Shown: positions 51,878-62,274 of the stretch, in pieces
Position numbering within the stretch: position 1 is the stretch's first letter
Layout of the letters: the number at the start of each line of letters is the position of its first letter
Assembly: GCF_000620065.1 (NCBI RefSeq)
Contig: NZ_JHVI01000023.1
Location: forward strand, 1-64,000
Origin: Meiothermus cerbereus DSM 11376
Lineage (GTDB): Bacteria; Deinococcota; Deinococci; Deinococcales; Thermaceae
DNA: 64,000 nt
Reading direction: 5' to 3'
Program-made: the position numbers and the translations under genes
Notes under the pieces: generated by a model
What the model saw: the letters and a program-made list of their open reading frames with translations, nothing else
Database searches by the model: none
Told to the model about the DNA's origin: nothing

Positions 51878-53257
51878 CTAAAAGTACATGGGCTCGCGCC
51901 GCAGGAACTTACCCCGCCCTTTCTCGCCGACAAACTGCCCGTCCCGCACCGCCACCTTGCCGCGCACCGTTACCACGCTGGGCCTGCCGTCAATCTCGAA
52001 GCCTTCAAAGCCGTTGTAGTCGTTGTTAACGTGCTGGGTCTTGACCGAGATGGTGCCGCGGTAGTGGGGGTCGTAGACCACCAGGTCGGCATCGCTGCCC
52101 ACCGCGATGGTGCCTTTGCGGGGGAAGAGCCCAAACAGCTTGGCAGCCTTGGTGCTGGCGGCATCCACGAAGCGGTGTATGTCCAGATGGCCCCGGCTCA
52201 CACCATAGGTGTAGAGCAGGTTCACTCGGTCTTCGATGGCCGGGATGCCGTTGGGGATGGCAGTAAAGGCATCTTTGCCCATTAGCTTCTGCTCGGTGTC
52301 GAAGGGGCAGTGGTCGGTGCCCACGGTGTCAATGAAGCCCTGGGCCAGCGCGTCCCACAGCGCTTTTTGGTTGCGCTTATCGCGCAGCGGGGGCGACATG
52401 ATGTACTTCATGGCCTCTACCCCACCCCGCTCGGCGTAGGTTTTGTCGAGCAAGAAGTGCGGAATCACCGATTCGATAAAGATGGGCACCCCCCTCGATT
52501 TAGCGGCCATGGCCGCATCCAGGGCCGGCTTGCAGGAGAGGTGCACCACATAGCCGGTAGCCCCGGTGTTCTCGAGGAAGGTGGCAAAGCGCGCCGTACC
52601 TTCGGCCTCCACCGACTCAGGCCGGCTGGGCTCGTGCCACTCGGGGCCGGTTTTGCCCTCGGACAGTAGCTTTTGCTGCAGCTGCCCCACCAGCTCGGCG
52701 TTCTCGCAATGGGCTGTCACGATGACTCCCAGTTCCTTGGCCAGCCGCAAGGTCTGGTACATCTCCCCATCGTCGACGCCGAAGAAGTTTTTGTAGGAGA
52801 GGAAGATTTTGAAGGAGCTGATGCCGTCGGCCACGATCTCCCGTAGCTGCCCCTCGGTTTTATCGTCGAACTTGGAGACCGCCATGTGGAAGGTGTAGTC
52901 GCAGTAACTGTTGCCCTCGGCCTTGCTCTTCCAGAGTTGATAGCCCTCGAGCGCATCGTCGTTGCGGCTGGGGCAGCACATTTCAATGTAGGTGGTGGTG
53001 CCCCCCATCAAGGCCGCCTTGGAGCCGGTCTCGTGGGTGTCCTTGGCAAAGGTGGCCATAAAAGGCAGGTAGATGTGCACGTGGGGGTCAATGAAGCCCG
53101 GAAACACGTATTTTCCGGTAGCGTCAATCACTTCTGTGCCGGGCGGAACTTCTAGGTTCTGCCCGATGCGGCTAATGGTTTCGCCCTCGGCGTAGATATC
53201 GGCCTTATACCGGCTGTCTGCGGTAACAATTTCACCGTTTTTGATGAGCAGTCCCAT
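51878..53257 (-). CDS. Dihydropyrimidinase / D-hydantoinase
   Basis: 459 residues, a cyclic amidohydrolase. Metal ligands: DPHVHIYLP (two His), the likely carbamylated Lys in SSFKIFLSYK, TAHCEN, VVHLSC and GTDHCPF. It would open dihydrouracil or dihydrothymine rings to N-carbamoyl-beta-amino acids, the second step after PreTA. ATG 53257 follows GGAGGTG. Confidence 0.93.
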   Translation of the reverse strand: MGLLIKNGEIVTADSRYKADIYAEGETISRIGQNLEVPPGTEVIDATGKYVFPGFIDPHVHIYLPFMATFAKDTHETGSKAALMGGTTTYIEMCCPSRNDDALEGYQLWKSKAEGNSYCDYTFHMAVSKFDDKTEGQLREIVADGISSFKIFLSYKNFFGVDDGEMYQTLRLAKELGVIVTAHCENAELVGQLQQKLLSEGKTGPEWHEPSRPESVEAEGTARFATFLENTGATGYVVHLSCKPALDAAMAAKSRGVPIFIESVIPHFLLDKTYAERGGVEAMKYIMSPPLRDKRNQKALWDALAQGFIDTVGTDHCPFDTEQKLMGKDAFTAIPNGIPAIEDRVNLLYTYGVSRGHLDIHRFVDAASTKAAKLFGLFPRKGTIAVGSDADLVVYDPHYRGTISVKTQHVNNDYNGFEGFEIDGRPSVVTVRGKVAVRDGQFVGEKGRGKFLRREPMYF

Positions 53258-53335
53258 ACGCACCTCCGTAGATGTAATCGTCCTGGGGAACCAGGTCTTT
53301 AGCCATAACGTGCTCGAGGCCCCCCAAGGCCGGCC

Positions 53336-53911
53336 CTACTCAAACACCCCGCGATAGATTTGGGGCAGCGTGATCTGCCCATCCAAACAAGGCAGCGGGA
53401 TGTTGCCGTCCCCGGTGAGGTCTTGATGGTTCCAGTGCCCCGCCTCGTCGCGGTACCAGTGCCGCACAAACAGGGTGTCCTGATCGACCACCAGATAGGT
53501 GCGAAGGCTGGGGAGACGGGTGTACTCCAGATACTTTTCGCGCAAGTCCACGCTTGCGGTAGATGGCGACAGCACCTCGACCAGAATGCAGGGCTCGGTT
53601 TCGTAGTATTCGTCAGGTAGCAACTTGTCGCACACCACCATCACGTCTGGATAGTAAAAGGCCTGCTCGGTGTCGTAGCTGCCCTCCCGGCCCACCCGCA
53701 GCTTCATGCCCTCAAGGTAGACCCGGCATGGCCTGCCCTGGGCCATCTGCCAGCACAGGGCGTGAATGTTCCCCGCGACGCGGTTGTGGCGGCTGCTCCC
53801 GCCCGCCATCGCATACACCTGGCCCCCCACGTACTCCCGGCGAACCGGGGAGACCTGCTCACTGCTAAGGTACTCCGCAACGCTCATGGGTTTGGCAACC
53901 GGCTTGACCAT
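53336..53911 (-). CDS. Uma2-family (DUF820) putative endonuclease
   Basis: 191 residues. EYVGGQVYAMAGGSSRHNRV, FYYPDVMVVCD and ILVEVLSPST show the PD-(D/E)XK pattern of Uma2. -10 TACACT ends six bases before ATG 53911, so it has its own leaderless promoter inside the pyrimidine cluster, between preA and the dihydropyrimidinase. Third Uma2 gene of the window. Confidence 0.85.
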   Translation of the reverse strand: MVKPVAKPMSVAEYLSSEQVSPVRREYVGGQVYAMAGGSSRHNRVAGNIHALCWQMAQGRPCRVYLEGMKLRVGREGSYDTEQAFYYPDVMVVCDKLLPDEYYETEPCILVEVLSPSTASVDLREKYLEYTRLPSLRTYLVVDQDTLFVRHWYRDEAGHWNHQDLTGDGNIPLPCLDGQITLPQIYRGVFE

Positions 53912-53978
53912 AGACCTAGTGTAACTTCTCCAGGACAGGATTTACCTTGACGTTTTGCCGTTATACGTTCGGCATCTC

Positions 53979-55364
53979 TTAGTGAATCTCAATCCCCATC
54001 TCTTCCCGATACCGCTTCATGGCCTCCCAGTCGGTACCTACCTCGGGCCGGGCCTGGGTGAGTTGGTCCCAGGTGATGGAGGGGCGCCCCGAGGGCAGCT
54101 CGACCATCTCGATGCAGCCATCCACCGGGCAGACGTTGTAGCAAAGGCGGCAGCCCACGCAGTCGTCCTCGCGCACCACCGGCTGGGGGCGGGTGCTCAC
54201 CGCCTCGTGTTTGCCGTTGGAGTGAACATCGTAGCGGTAAGGCGGTACCACCTGGCCGCTAGCATCTACCAGATCAATGCACTGGTGGGCCGTATCGTTG
54301 CAGGCCACATAGCAAAGGTTGCAGCGGATGCATTTGTCGGGGTCGATGCGGGCCACCGCCCGGAAGGAGAGGTCGAAGTCCTTGAAGTCGGAAATACGGT
54401 GAAGGCTTTTGCCCACCACATCGGAGATAGTCTTGAAGCCTTTGGCATCCATCCAGGCATTGAGCCCGTCGGTCAGGTCTTCGATGATGCGAAAACCATA
54501 GTGCATCACGGCGGTGCACACCTGAAGGCTGGTCGCACCCAGCAACAAAAACTCTGCCGCATCTCGCCAGGTTGAGATACCGCCCATACCGCTGATAGGC
54601 ACACCAGACTGCTTCACCACCGGATCTACGCCCAGAGAAGACAGCATGTTCAGCGCGATAGGCTTAACGGCGGGCCCCGCGTAGCCACCATGACCACCCT
54701 TACCCCCGATGCTTGGGGTGATCTCGAGGGTGTCCAGATCTATCCCGATGATAGAGTTGATGGTGTTAATGAGCGAAAGCCCGTTGGCCCCCGCCGCCAG
54801 GGCCGCCCGCGCCGGTGGCACCACCGAGGCCACGTTGGGGGTGAGCTTTACGATTACCGGAATCTTAGCGACATCCATCACCCACCGGGTAATCTGCTGG
54901 CAGTACTCGGGCACCTGCCCCACGGCGCTGCCCATGCCCCGCTCGCTCATGCCGTGGGGGCAGCCGTAGTTGAGCTCGATGCCGTCGGCGCCGGTGTCTT
55001 CGATCTTGAGGATGATGTCCCGCCAAGCCTCGGGGGTAGACTCCACCATGGCCGAAACAATCACCGCCCGGTCGGGCCAGTGGCGCTTCACATCCCGTAT
55101 CTCCCGCAGGTTGACCTCCAGCGGCCGGTCGGAAATTAGCTCTACGTTGTTAATGGCCAGCATCTTCTGGCCCCCATAGTGCCAGGCCCCATAACGGTTA
55201 GACACGTTGAGCACGGGGGCCCCGATGGTTTTCCAGACCGCCCCGCCCCAACCGTACTCGAAGGCCCGGTGCACCTGGGCCCCGGAGTTGGTGGGGGGGG
55301 CCGAGGCCAACCAGAAGGGGTTGGGCGACTTGATGCCAGCAAAGTTGATACTGAGGTCTGCCAT
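53979..55364 (-). CDS. preA: NAD-dependent dihydropyrimidine dehydrogenase subunit PreA
   Basis: 461 residues. An FMN-binding dihydroorotate-dehydrogenase-like barrel (about 1-310, with NYGCPHGMSERGMGSAVGQ carrying the active-site loop) is followed by two 4Fe-4S clusters (CIRCNLCYVAC and CVGCRLCYNVCP). With PreT it reduces uracil or thymine using NADH. AAGGAG precedes ATG 55364. The pair resembles the split parts of eukaryotic DPD. Confidence 0.94.
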   Translation of the reverse strand: MADLSINFAGIKSPNPFWLASAPPTNSGAQVHRAFEYGWGGAVWKTIGAPVLNVSNRYGAWHYGGQKMLAINNVELISDRPLEVNLREIRDVKRHWPDRAVIVSAMVESTPEAWRDIILKIEDTGADGIELNYGCPHGMSERGMGSAVGQVPEYCQQITRWVMDVAKIPVIVKLTPNVASVVPPARAALAAGANGLSLINTINSIIGIDLDTLEITPSIGGKGGHGGYAGPAVKPIALNMLSSLGVDPVVKQSGVPISGMGGISTWRDAAEFLLLGATSLQVCTAVMHYGFRIIEDLTDGLNAWMDAKGFKTISDVVGKSLHRISDFKDFDLSFRAVARIDPDKCIRCNLCYVACNDTAHQCIDLVDASGQVVPPYRYDVHSNGKHEAVSTRPQPVVREDDCVGCRLCYNVCPVDGCIEMVELPSGRPSITWDQLTQARPEVGTDWEAMKRYREEMGIEIH

Positions 55365-55383
55365 AAAACTCCTTCACTTGCTT

Positions 55384-55413
55384 TAGCCCCTTCTCCACTT
55401 GTGGGAGAAGGAG
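55384..55413. repeat. Intergenic palindromic repeat copy (preT-preA)
   Basis: On the minus strand CTTCTCCCACAAGTGGAGAAG forms a hairpin and is followed by GGGCTAA. It matches the leuD-leuB element in GGAGAAGGGGCTAA and in the CTCCCA...AAG centre. No T-run. Confidence 0.5.
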
Positions 55414-55418
55414 TTTAA

Positions 55419-56750
55419 TCAATCGTCTGCTGCCACGCCAGCACTTGGGACGAGCTTGCGGTGTATCGCACGGGCTGCCAGCTTGCCGTCCTGCACGGCC
55501 ATCACAGTGGAAGCCGAGCCTTTGGCGCGGATGCAGTCGCCACCTGCGTAAACTCCCGGCAGGCTGGTCTGGTAGTCCTGGTCTACCTTGATAAAGCCTT
55601 TCTCGGTCTCGAGGTCTAAGAGCTTTGCCACCGCAGGCTTTTCCTGGCCAATGGCCTTCACCACCTGGTCACAAGGCAGCACAAACTCAGAACCTGGCAC
55701 TGGCACTGGAGCAGGCCGGCCCGTAGCGTCTGGCGCGCCCAGCTGCATCCGCACGCACCTCAAGCCGGTTACTTTGCCGTCCTGAACCAGCACCTCTACC
55801 GGCTGGGTAAGGAAGCGAAACTCAATTCCTTCTTTTTTAGCAAACTCAAACTCATGGGGATAAGCAGTCATCTCCTTTTGCGTACGGCGATAGACCATCG
55901 TAACGCGCTCAGCCCCCAGGCGCTTGGCGATGGTGGCACAGTCCACAGCGGTATTGCCTGCTCCTATCACCACCACCTCACGCCCCACCTGCAAAGCCCC
56001 TGGGTTCATCTTGGAGGTCTCGATATAGCCAAGGCCATCTACAATAAACTCCTCACCAGGAATGCCCAGCGGGGGCACTGCGCCCAGACCCACGCTCAGG
56101 AAAACCGCATCAAAGTTGTTGCGAACCTCTTCCCAGCTGAGGTTTTGCCCCAGCTCCATCTGGGTTTTTATCTCGACCCCAAGGCGTTTGACCATCTCGG
56201 CCTCGGCCAGGGCCACTTCCACCGGTTCGCGCAGTACAATAATGCCGTACGTTGAAAGGCCATTGGGGAGTTCACGCTTCTCAAACACCGTTACGCTGTG
56301 GCCAAGTTTGGCAAGCTCTCCAGCGCAGGTCAGGCCTGCTGGCCCAGCCCCAATTACTGCAACCTTTTTACCGGTAGGCACACCGGGCTTAAACACATCA
56401 ATGCCCCGCTGGTAAACGTAGTCGGTGGCGTAGCGCTGCAACCGCCCGATCATGATCGGTTTATGCTCGGCCCCCAGTACACAAGCCCCCTCGCATAGCT
56501 CTTCTACTGGACAAACCCGTGCACACGTAGCGCCCATCAGGTTGGACTCCAGAATCGTCCGAGCCGAGCCCACCAGGTTCCCTGTAGCAATTTTCTTGAT
56601 GAAGCGGGGAATATCGATGTGGGTCGGACAGGCCTGGGTACAGGGTGCGTCGTAGCAGTAGAGACACCGGTGGGCCTCGACCACTGCTTCGTGGTCGCTC
56701 AGGGGCGGGTGGTACTCACTCAGCACTTCCTCGGGTTTGATAACCTGCAC
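55419..56750 (-). CDS. preT: NAD-dependent dihydropyrimidine dehydrogenase subunit PreT
   Basis: 443 residues, a GltD-like flavoprotein. N-terminal Fe-S cysteines (CLYCYDAPCTQACP and CARVCPVEELCEGAC), an FAD motif VIGAGPAGLTCAGEL and an NAD(P) motif VVVIGAGNTAVDCATIAKRLG. It takes electrons from NADH and passes them to PreA. Start GTG 56750 follows AGGAGG by four bases. First gene of the cluster, behind the PyrR-like attenuator. Confidence 0.94.
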   Translation of the reverse strand: MQVIKPEEVLSEYHPPLSDHEAVVEAHRCLYCYDAPCTQACPTHIDIPRFIKKIATGNLVGSARTILESNLMGATCARVCPVEELCEGACVLGAEHKPIMIGRLQRYATDYVYQRGIDVFKPGVPTGKKVAVIGAGPAGLTCAGELAKLGHSVTVFEKRELPNGLSTYGIIVLREPVEVALAEAEMVKRLGVEIKTQMELGQNLSWEEVRNNFDAVFLSVGLGAVPPLGIPGEEFIVDGLGYIETSKMNPGALQVGREVVVIGAGNTAVDCATIAKRLGAERVTMVYRRTQKEMTAYPHEFEFAKKEGIEFRFLTQPVEVLVQDGKVTGLRCVRMQLGAPDATGRPAPVPVPGSEFVLPCDQVVKAIGQEKPAVAKLLDLETEKGFIKVDQDYQTSLPGVYAGGDCIRAKGSASTVMAVQDGKLAARAIHRKLVPSAGVAADD

Positions 56751-56782
56751 ACTTCCTCCTTTGCCAGCCGCTTGTGGAAGTT

Positions 56783-56805
56783 AAAAAGCCAAGAGACCTT
56801 CTCGG
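56783..56805 (-). terminator. Attenuator terminator of the pre operon
   Basis: On the minus strand CCGAGA pairs with TCTTGG (one G-U) around a 5-base loop, then CTTTTT. Its 5' arm is shared with the 3' arm of the competing hairpin at 56796-56826, so the two structures exclude each other. Confidence 0.6.
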
Positions 56806-56826
56806 TGAGCGATTCACTAAGAAGGT
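56796..56826 (-). promoter_or_regulatory. Antiterminator hairpin of the pre leader
   Basis: ACCTTCT...AGAAGGT with an inner GTGA/TCAC pair, interrupted by one mismatch. The 3' arm overlaps the terminator; the 5' ACC overlaps the foot of the PyrR-like hairpin. Confidence 0.55.
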
Positions 56827-56855
56827 TCGAGCCCTCGCGGGAGCCGATTTAACCC
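56824..56855 (-). promoter_or_regulatory. PyrR-binding-loop-like hairpin in the pre leader
   Basis: The loop region TCCCGCGAGG matches the core UCCNGNGAGG of the PyrR RNA consensus (ARUCCNGNGAGGYU). CCC-GCGA-GGG tops a stem closed by GGTT and AACC. It stands immediately before the antiterminator and terminator, the order used in PyrR attenuation of pyr operons. The outer consensus positions (AR and YU) are not matched. Confidence 0.55.
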
Positions 56856-56879
56856 AAATGACCAGGTTATTGATAGTGA

Positions 56880-56908
56880 ATATAAGGACTGAGGCAGAAG
56901 CTTGTCAA
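56880..56908 (-). promoter_or_regulatory. Promoter of the pre (pyrimidine catabolism) operon
   Basis: TTGACA and TTATAT are 17 bases apart on the minus strand, about 130 bases before the preT start. The resulting leader of about 120 bases contains the three hairpins described. Confidence 0.8.
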
Positions 56909-57002
56909 GCATTTCCGCGCATCCGGCATCCTCCCGGGCTTTTTATGATGACTAAGGGGCCTTCTTTTGCGTAATAGTAAAAAAACGTAGCCTCATTATG
57001 TC

Positions 57003-57031
57003 TTGACTTAAATAGTGATATGCTATATACA
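57003..57031 (+). promoter_or_regulatory. Promoter of the 40-residue protein gene
   Basis: TTGACT and TATACA are separated by 17 bases and the ATG follows six bases later, a clear leaderless promoter in an AT-rich gap. Confidence 0.75.
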
Positions 57032-57037
57032 TATTGC

Positions 57038-57160
57038 ATGTCTTTGAAACGAACCCCATCTAAAAAGAACGCTGCTCGGGAACTGTTGCTGGACATCGCA
57101 ACTGGCGCCGTTGCAGCCCTGCTGCTGGTGCTGTTTGCCCGAATGGTGCCCGCCTTTTAA
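57038..57160 (+). CDS. Small single-helix membrane protein (40 residues)
   Basis: The frame starts MSLKRTPSKKNAARELLLD and continues into one hydrophobic helix (about 21-36) ending ARMVPAF: a basic N-terminus followed by a membrane anchor. Strong promoter evidence (TTGACT-17-TATACA, then six bases to ATG) supports it although it is very short. Divergent from the pre operon and followed by a CCGGTT...AACCGG hairpin. No family recognised. Confidence 0.6.
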   Translation: MSLKRTPSKKNAARELLLDIATGAVAALLLVLFARMVPAF

Positions 57161-57307
57161 GTCAGGCGGGGCCGGTTTTGTCATAACCGGTATGGCCTGT
57201 CCCAGATGCACTGTTCTGACCCAGGTCAGGTTCGCTTTACCAAGGGCCTCGCCAGCGCTCCAATGCAGAACAGGCTGGTTGGGAAAAATTGCGCCTAAAA
57301 TCACAGC

Positions 57308-57523
57308 ATGTACGAGACGCTCGAGGGTACGGTAGTCCACGCGCAGGTCGCTAATATTCACGGAGTAGTTTTTTACGATGTGGTTTTGCAAACCCCAGAG
57401 GGAAGGCGCCGTTTACGCTTTCAGGACACCTTTTTGAACCCGCCCCCTAGGGAAGGCGAGCATCTACGGCTCGAACTCATTTTGGGCAACGTTAACGAAG
57501 TCAGGCGAATTGCTGCACCTTAG
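57308..57523 (+). CDS. Hypothetical protein
   Basis: 71 residues, a beta-rich pattern (EGTVVHAQV, HGVVFYDVVLQ, GRRRLRFQD, HLRLELILGNV) that may be a small barrel; no family recognised. -10 TAAAAT lies six bases before ATG 57308 (leaderless). It precedes lon by about 200 bases, upstream of the HAIR site. Confidence 0.6.
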   Translation: MYETLEGTVVHAQVANIHGVVFYDVVLQTPEGRRRLRFQDTFLNPPPREGEHLRLELILGNVNEVRRIAAP

Positions 57524-57575
57524 CGGTGCTGTGGGGGTAGCTGATGATGGGTTTCAGAAGCCAAGCTAAACCAAC

Positions 57576-57596
57576 CTTGAGCAAAGAAGGCTCAAG
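57576..57596. promoter_or_regulatory. HAIR-type operator (HspR site) upstream of lon
   Basis: CTTGAGC-N7-GCTCAAG, a perfect 7-bp inverted repeat with a 7-base spacer, against the HspR consensus CTTGAGT-N7-ACTCAAG. About 125 bases before the lon start. HspR represses lon and other chaperone/protease genes in Deinococcus. Confidence 0.75.
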
Positions 57597-57721
57597 TTCG
57601 CTAAGTGTAAGATTTGACCCTATCCCAGCCCCATCTGCCTTTAGAATCTAAGGTATATATCGCTCCCAGTACAGCCGCGAGAGCGACGAATCATAGGCAG
57701 AACATAGGAGATAGATACCAT

Positions 57722-60103
<2,382 letters not shown>

Positions 60104-60123
60104 CCCAATTTAGTAAGCGATTA

Positions 60124-60145
60124 AGCCCCCATATGGGGGCTTTTT
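60124..60145 (+). terminator. Rho-independent terminator after lon
   Basis: AGCCCCC-ATAT-GGGGGCT followed by TTTT, 20 bases after the lon stop. Confidence 0.9.
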
Positions 60146-60168
60146 CCATGCTCGTAGGGGATTTCCTG

Positions 60169-60444
60169 CTATTCGTGAGTATCCCACAAGGCTTTCCAGA
60201 AACGCTCCTGTAGCTGTGGCTCCACCAGCAAGCCACCCCCCCGTTTGCGGCGTACCCTGGGCTGCCCGTGCAAACCCTGTTGAGCCAGTACCCGGGCAAC
60301 CTCTTCCAGCGCCCGGCCCAGATCGCGCGTAGGCCGGTAATAGATTTCACGCCGAAGCTTCCCCAGGGCATCAAAATACTCCACCTGCACCACCGCCCGG
60401 CCCTGCTCGAGCCACACCAGCACCTGATCCAGCCTTGCTTCCAC
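60169..60444 (-). CDS. Hypothetical basic protein
   Basis: 91 residues. The N-terminal half is of beta/alpha type with an internal YYRPTRDLGRALEEVARVL helix; the rest is rich in Arg, Gly and Gln. No family recognised. Start GTG 60444 lies six bases after -10 TAATCT, so probably leaderless. Confidence 0.6.
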   Translation of the reverse strand: MEARLDQVLVWLEQGRAVVQVEYFDALGKLRREIYYRPTRDLGRALEEVARVLAQQGLHGQPRVRRKRGGGLLVEPQLQERFWKALWDTHE

Positions 60445-60497
60445 CTCTTTAGATTACGCCAGAGGAGCCAGCTATTTGCCAGCCGGTGCTGTATTGC

Positions 60498-60535
60498 TAA
60501 AAAAATAAGCGCAGCTATTTAGCGCTGCGCTTATT
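60498..60535 (-). terminator. Strong terminator after pntB
   Basis: On the minus strand AATAAGCGCAGC and GCTGCGCTTATT form a perfect 12-bp stem with an 8-base loop, followed by a run of T, 24 bases after the pntB stop. Confidence 0.92.
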
Positions 60536-60559
60536 GCACGACCAGTCCGCTACTGAAAC

Positions 60560-61918
60560 CTAAAGTTTCTTGAGGGACTGAACCAGTTGCCCCAGTACGT
60601 TTTGGGCATCGCCATAGAGCATCCGGGTGTTGTCGGCGTAGAACAGCTCGTTTTCTACCCCCGCGAAACCTTTGCCCTGGCCCCGCTTAATCACGATGGC
60701 GTTCTTGGCCTTATCCACCTCTAAAATCGGCATGCCATACAGCGGCGAGCCCTTGCGCCGGGCAGCGGGGTTCACTACGTCGTTGGCGCCGATGACCACT
60801 GCCACATCGGCTTGGGGGAACTCGGGGTTGATGTCTTCCAGGTCGTAGAGCTTCTCGTAGGCTACCCCGGCCTCAGCTAGCAACACGTTCATGTGGCCGG
60901 GCATACGGCCTGCCACCGGGTGAATGGCAAACTTGACTTCGATACCTTTGGCCTCGAGCACATCCGCCAGCTCACGCAGTTTGTGTTGGGCCTGGGCCAC
61001 CGCCATGCCATAGCCCGGCACAAAAATCACCTTGGAGGCATAGGCCAGCATGACCGCGGCGTCCTCGAGGTCAATCGGCTTGAGGCTACCCTTAACCTCG
61101 CCGCTGTCCTGCTCTACACCAAACCCGCCCACCAGCACGCTCCACAAGCTGCGGTTCATGGCCTTGGCCATCAGCAGGGTGAGCAGGGTACCGGCGGCCC
61201 CCACCACTGTACCGGCCACGATGAGGGCAGCATTGCCGATGGCAAAGCCTTCAAAGCCCACCGCCAGCCCGGTAAAGGCGTTGTAGAGCGAGATCACCAC
61301 CGGCATATCACCCCCGCCAATCGGCAGGGTCATGAGCACCCCAAAACCCAACGCCAGCAGGAAGAACACCAGAATCAAGGGCCCCGACTGGGTGAGGAGC
61401 ACCATTATGGCCAGCACCAAAGCCCCCACCCCCACCGCCGCATTGACCAGCTTCTGGGCAGGGAACTGGATAGGCCGGCTCGACATCAGGCCCTGGAGTT
61501 TGGCAAAGGCGATTAGGCTGCCGGTAAAGGAAATCGAGCCGATCAAAGCCCCCAGGATGGCCAGGAGCTTGAGCCCCTGGGCCTCACCGAACTCCCCCCG
61601 CAAAAGCTCAACCGCCGCGATGGCCCCTGCAGCACCCCCCCCCATGCCGTTGTAGATGGCCACCATCTGGGGCATATCGGTCATCTGTACCCGCTTGGCG
61701 GCAATCCAGGCCACCACCGTACCGAGGATGACCGCCAGAATCATCAGACCCTGGTTGTGCAGGCCGGGGACAAAAAAGGTAACCAGGGTAGCCGCGACCA
61801 TCGCCACCCCAGCCCAGATCACCCCACTGCGGGCCGTATTGGGCGAGGACATGCGCTTCAGGCCCAGGATGAAAAGGAAGGCCGTAACAAAGTAAATAAG
61901 CTCGACGAAGTTTTCCAT
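60560..61918 (-). CDS. pntB: NAD(P) transhydrogenase subunit beta
   Basis: 452 residues. About nine membrane helices (1-260) then the NADP(H)-binding dIII domain (about 275-452, with GYGMAVAQAQHKLRELAD and VVIGANDVVNPAA). Couples hydride transfer from NADH to NADP+ to proton entry. ATG 61918 has no clear ribosome site; an earlier in-frame start adds five residues. Gap to the pntA2 stop is 62 bases. Confidence 0.95.
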   Translation of the reverse strand: MENFVELIYFVTAFLFILGLKRMSSPNTARSGVIWAGVAMVAATLVTFFVPGLHNQGLMILAVILGTVVAWIAAKRVQMTDMPQMVAIYNGMGGGAAGAIAAVELLRGEFGEAQGLKLLAILGALIGSISFTGSLIAFAKLQGLMSSRPIQFPAQKLVNAAVGVGALVLAIMVLLTQSGPLILVFFLLALGFGVLMTLPIGGGDMPVVISLYNAFTGLAVGFEGFAIGNAALIVAGTVVGAAGTLLTLLMAKAMNRSLWSVLVGGFGVEQDSGEVKGSLKPIDLEDAAVMLAYASKVIFVPGYGMAVAQAQHKLRELADVLEAKGIEVKFAIHPVAGRMPGHMNVLLAEAGVAYEKLYDLEDINPEFPQADVAVVIGANDVVNPAARRKGSPLYGMPILEVDKAKNAIVIKRGQGKGFAGVENELFYADNTRMLYGDAQNVLGQLVQSLKKL

Positions 61919-61980
61919 AACTGCGGATCGCAAAAGCAGATAGCCAAGTAGCCCTGGGGCTACCGGCGGTCTGTCTTAAG

Positions 61981-62274
61981 CTACTGACCCCCCTTCGGCT
62001 TCCGCTCGAACATTTCCAGCATCCGCTCGGTTACGGCATAGCCCCCAGCAGCATTGGCCGCGCCCAGAATCACCCCAAAAAAGCCAATGGCCTGTTCTAA
62101 GGGTGTTTCGGCGTGGCCCAGCACCACCATAGCCCCCACCACCACAATGCCGTGGATGAAGTTGGAACCCGACATCAGGGGGGTGTGCAAAATAACCGGC
62201 ACCCGGCTAATCACTTCGTATCCGGTAAAAGCCGCCAACAAAAAGATATACAGCGCAGCCCAGGTTGAGTCCAT
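61981..62274 (-). CDS. pntA2: NAD(P) transhydrogenase subunit alpha part 2 (membrane)
   Basis: 97 residues with three membrane helices, corresponding to the C-terminal membrane segment of PntA; the split alpha1/alpha2 layout is usual in Thermus and Rhodospirillum. Sequence SRVPVILHTPLMSGSNFIHGIVVVGA is highly conserved. ATG 62274 shares one base with the pntA1 stop (TGATG). Confidence 0.95.
   Translation of the reverse strand: MDSTWAALYIFLLAAFTGYEVISRVPVILHTPLMSGSNFIHGIVVVGAMVVLGHAETPLEQAIGFFGVILGAANAAGGYAVTERMLEMFERKPKGGQ

Noticed and set aside
56919-56945. A CCGG-type hairpin followed by CTTTTT on the plus strand
   Set aside because: No plus-strand transcript ends here; the stem is only 5 bp, so it is probably chance.
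57161-57307. Two small inverted repeats (CCGGTT...AACCGG and CTGACC...GGTCAG)
   Set aside because: Short stems without T-runs and no duplicated copies; not enough to call terminators or operators.
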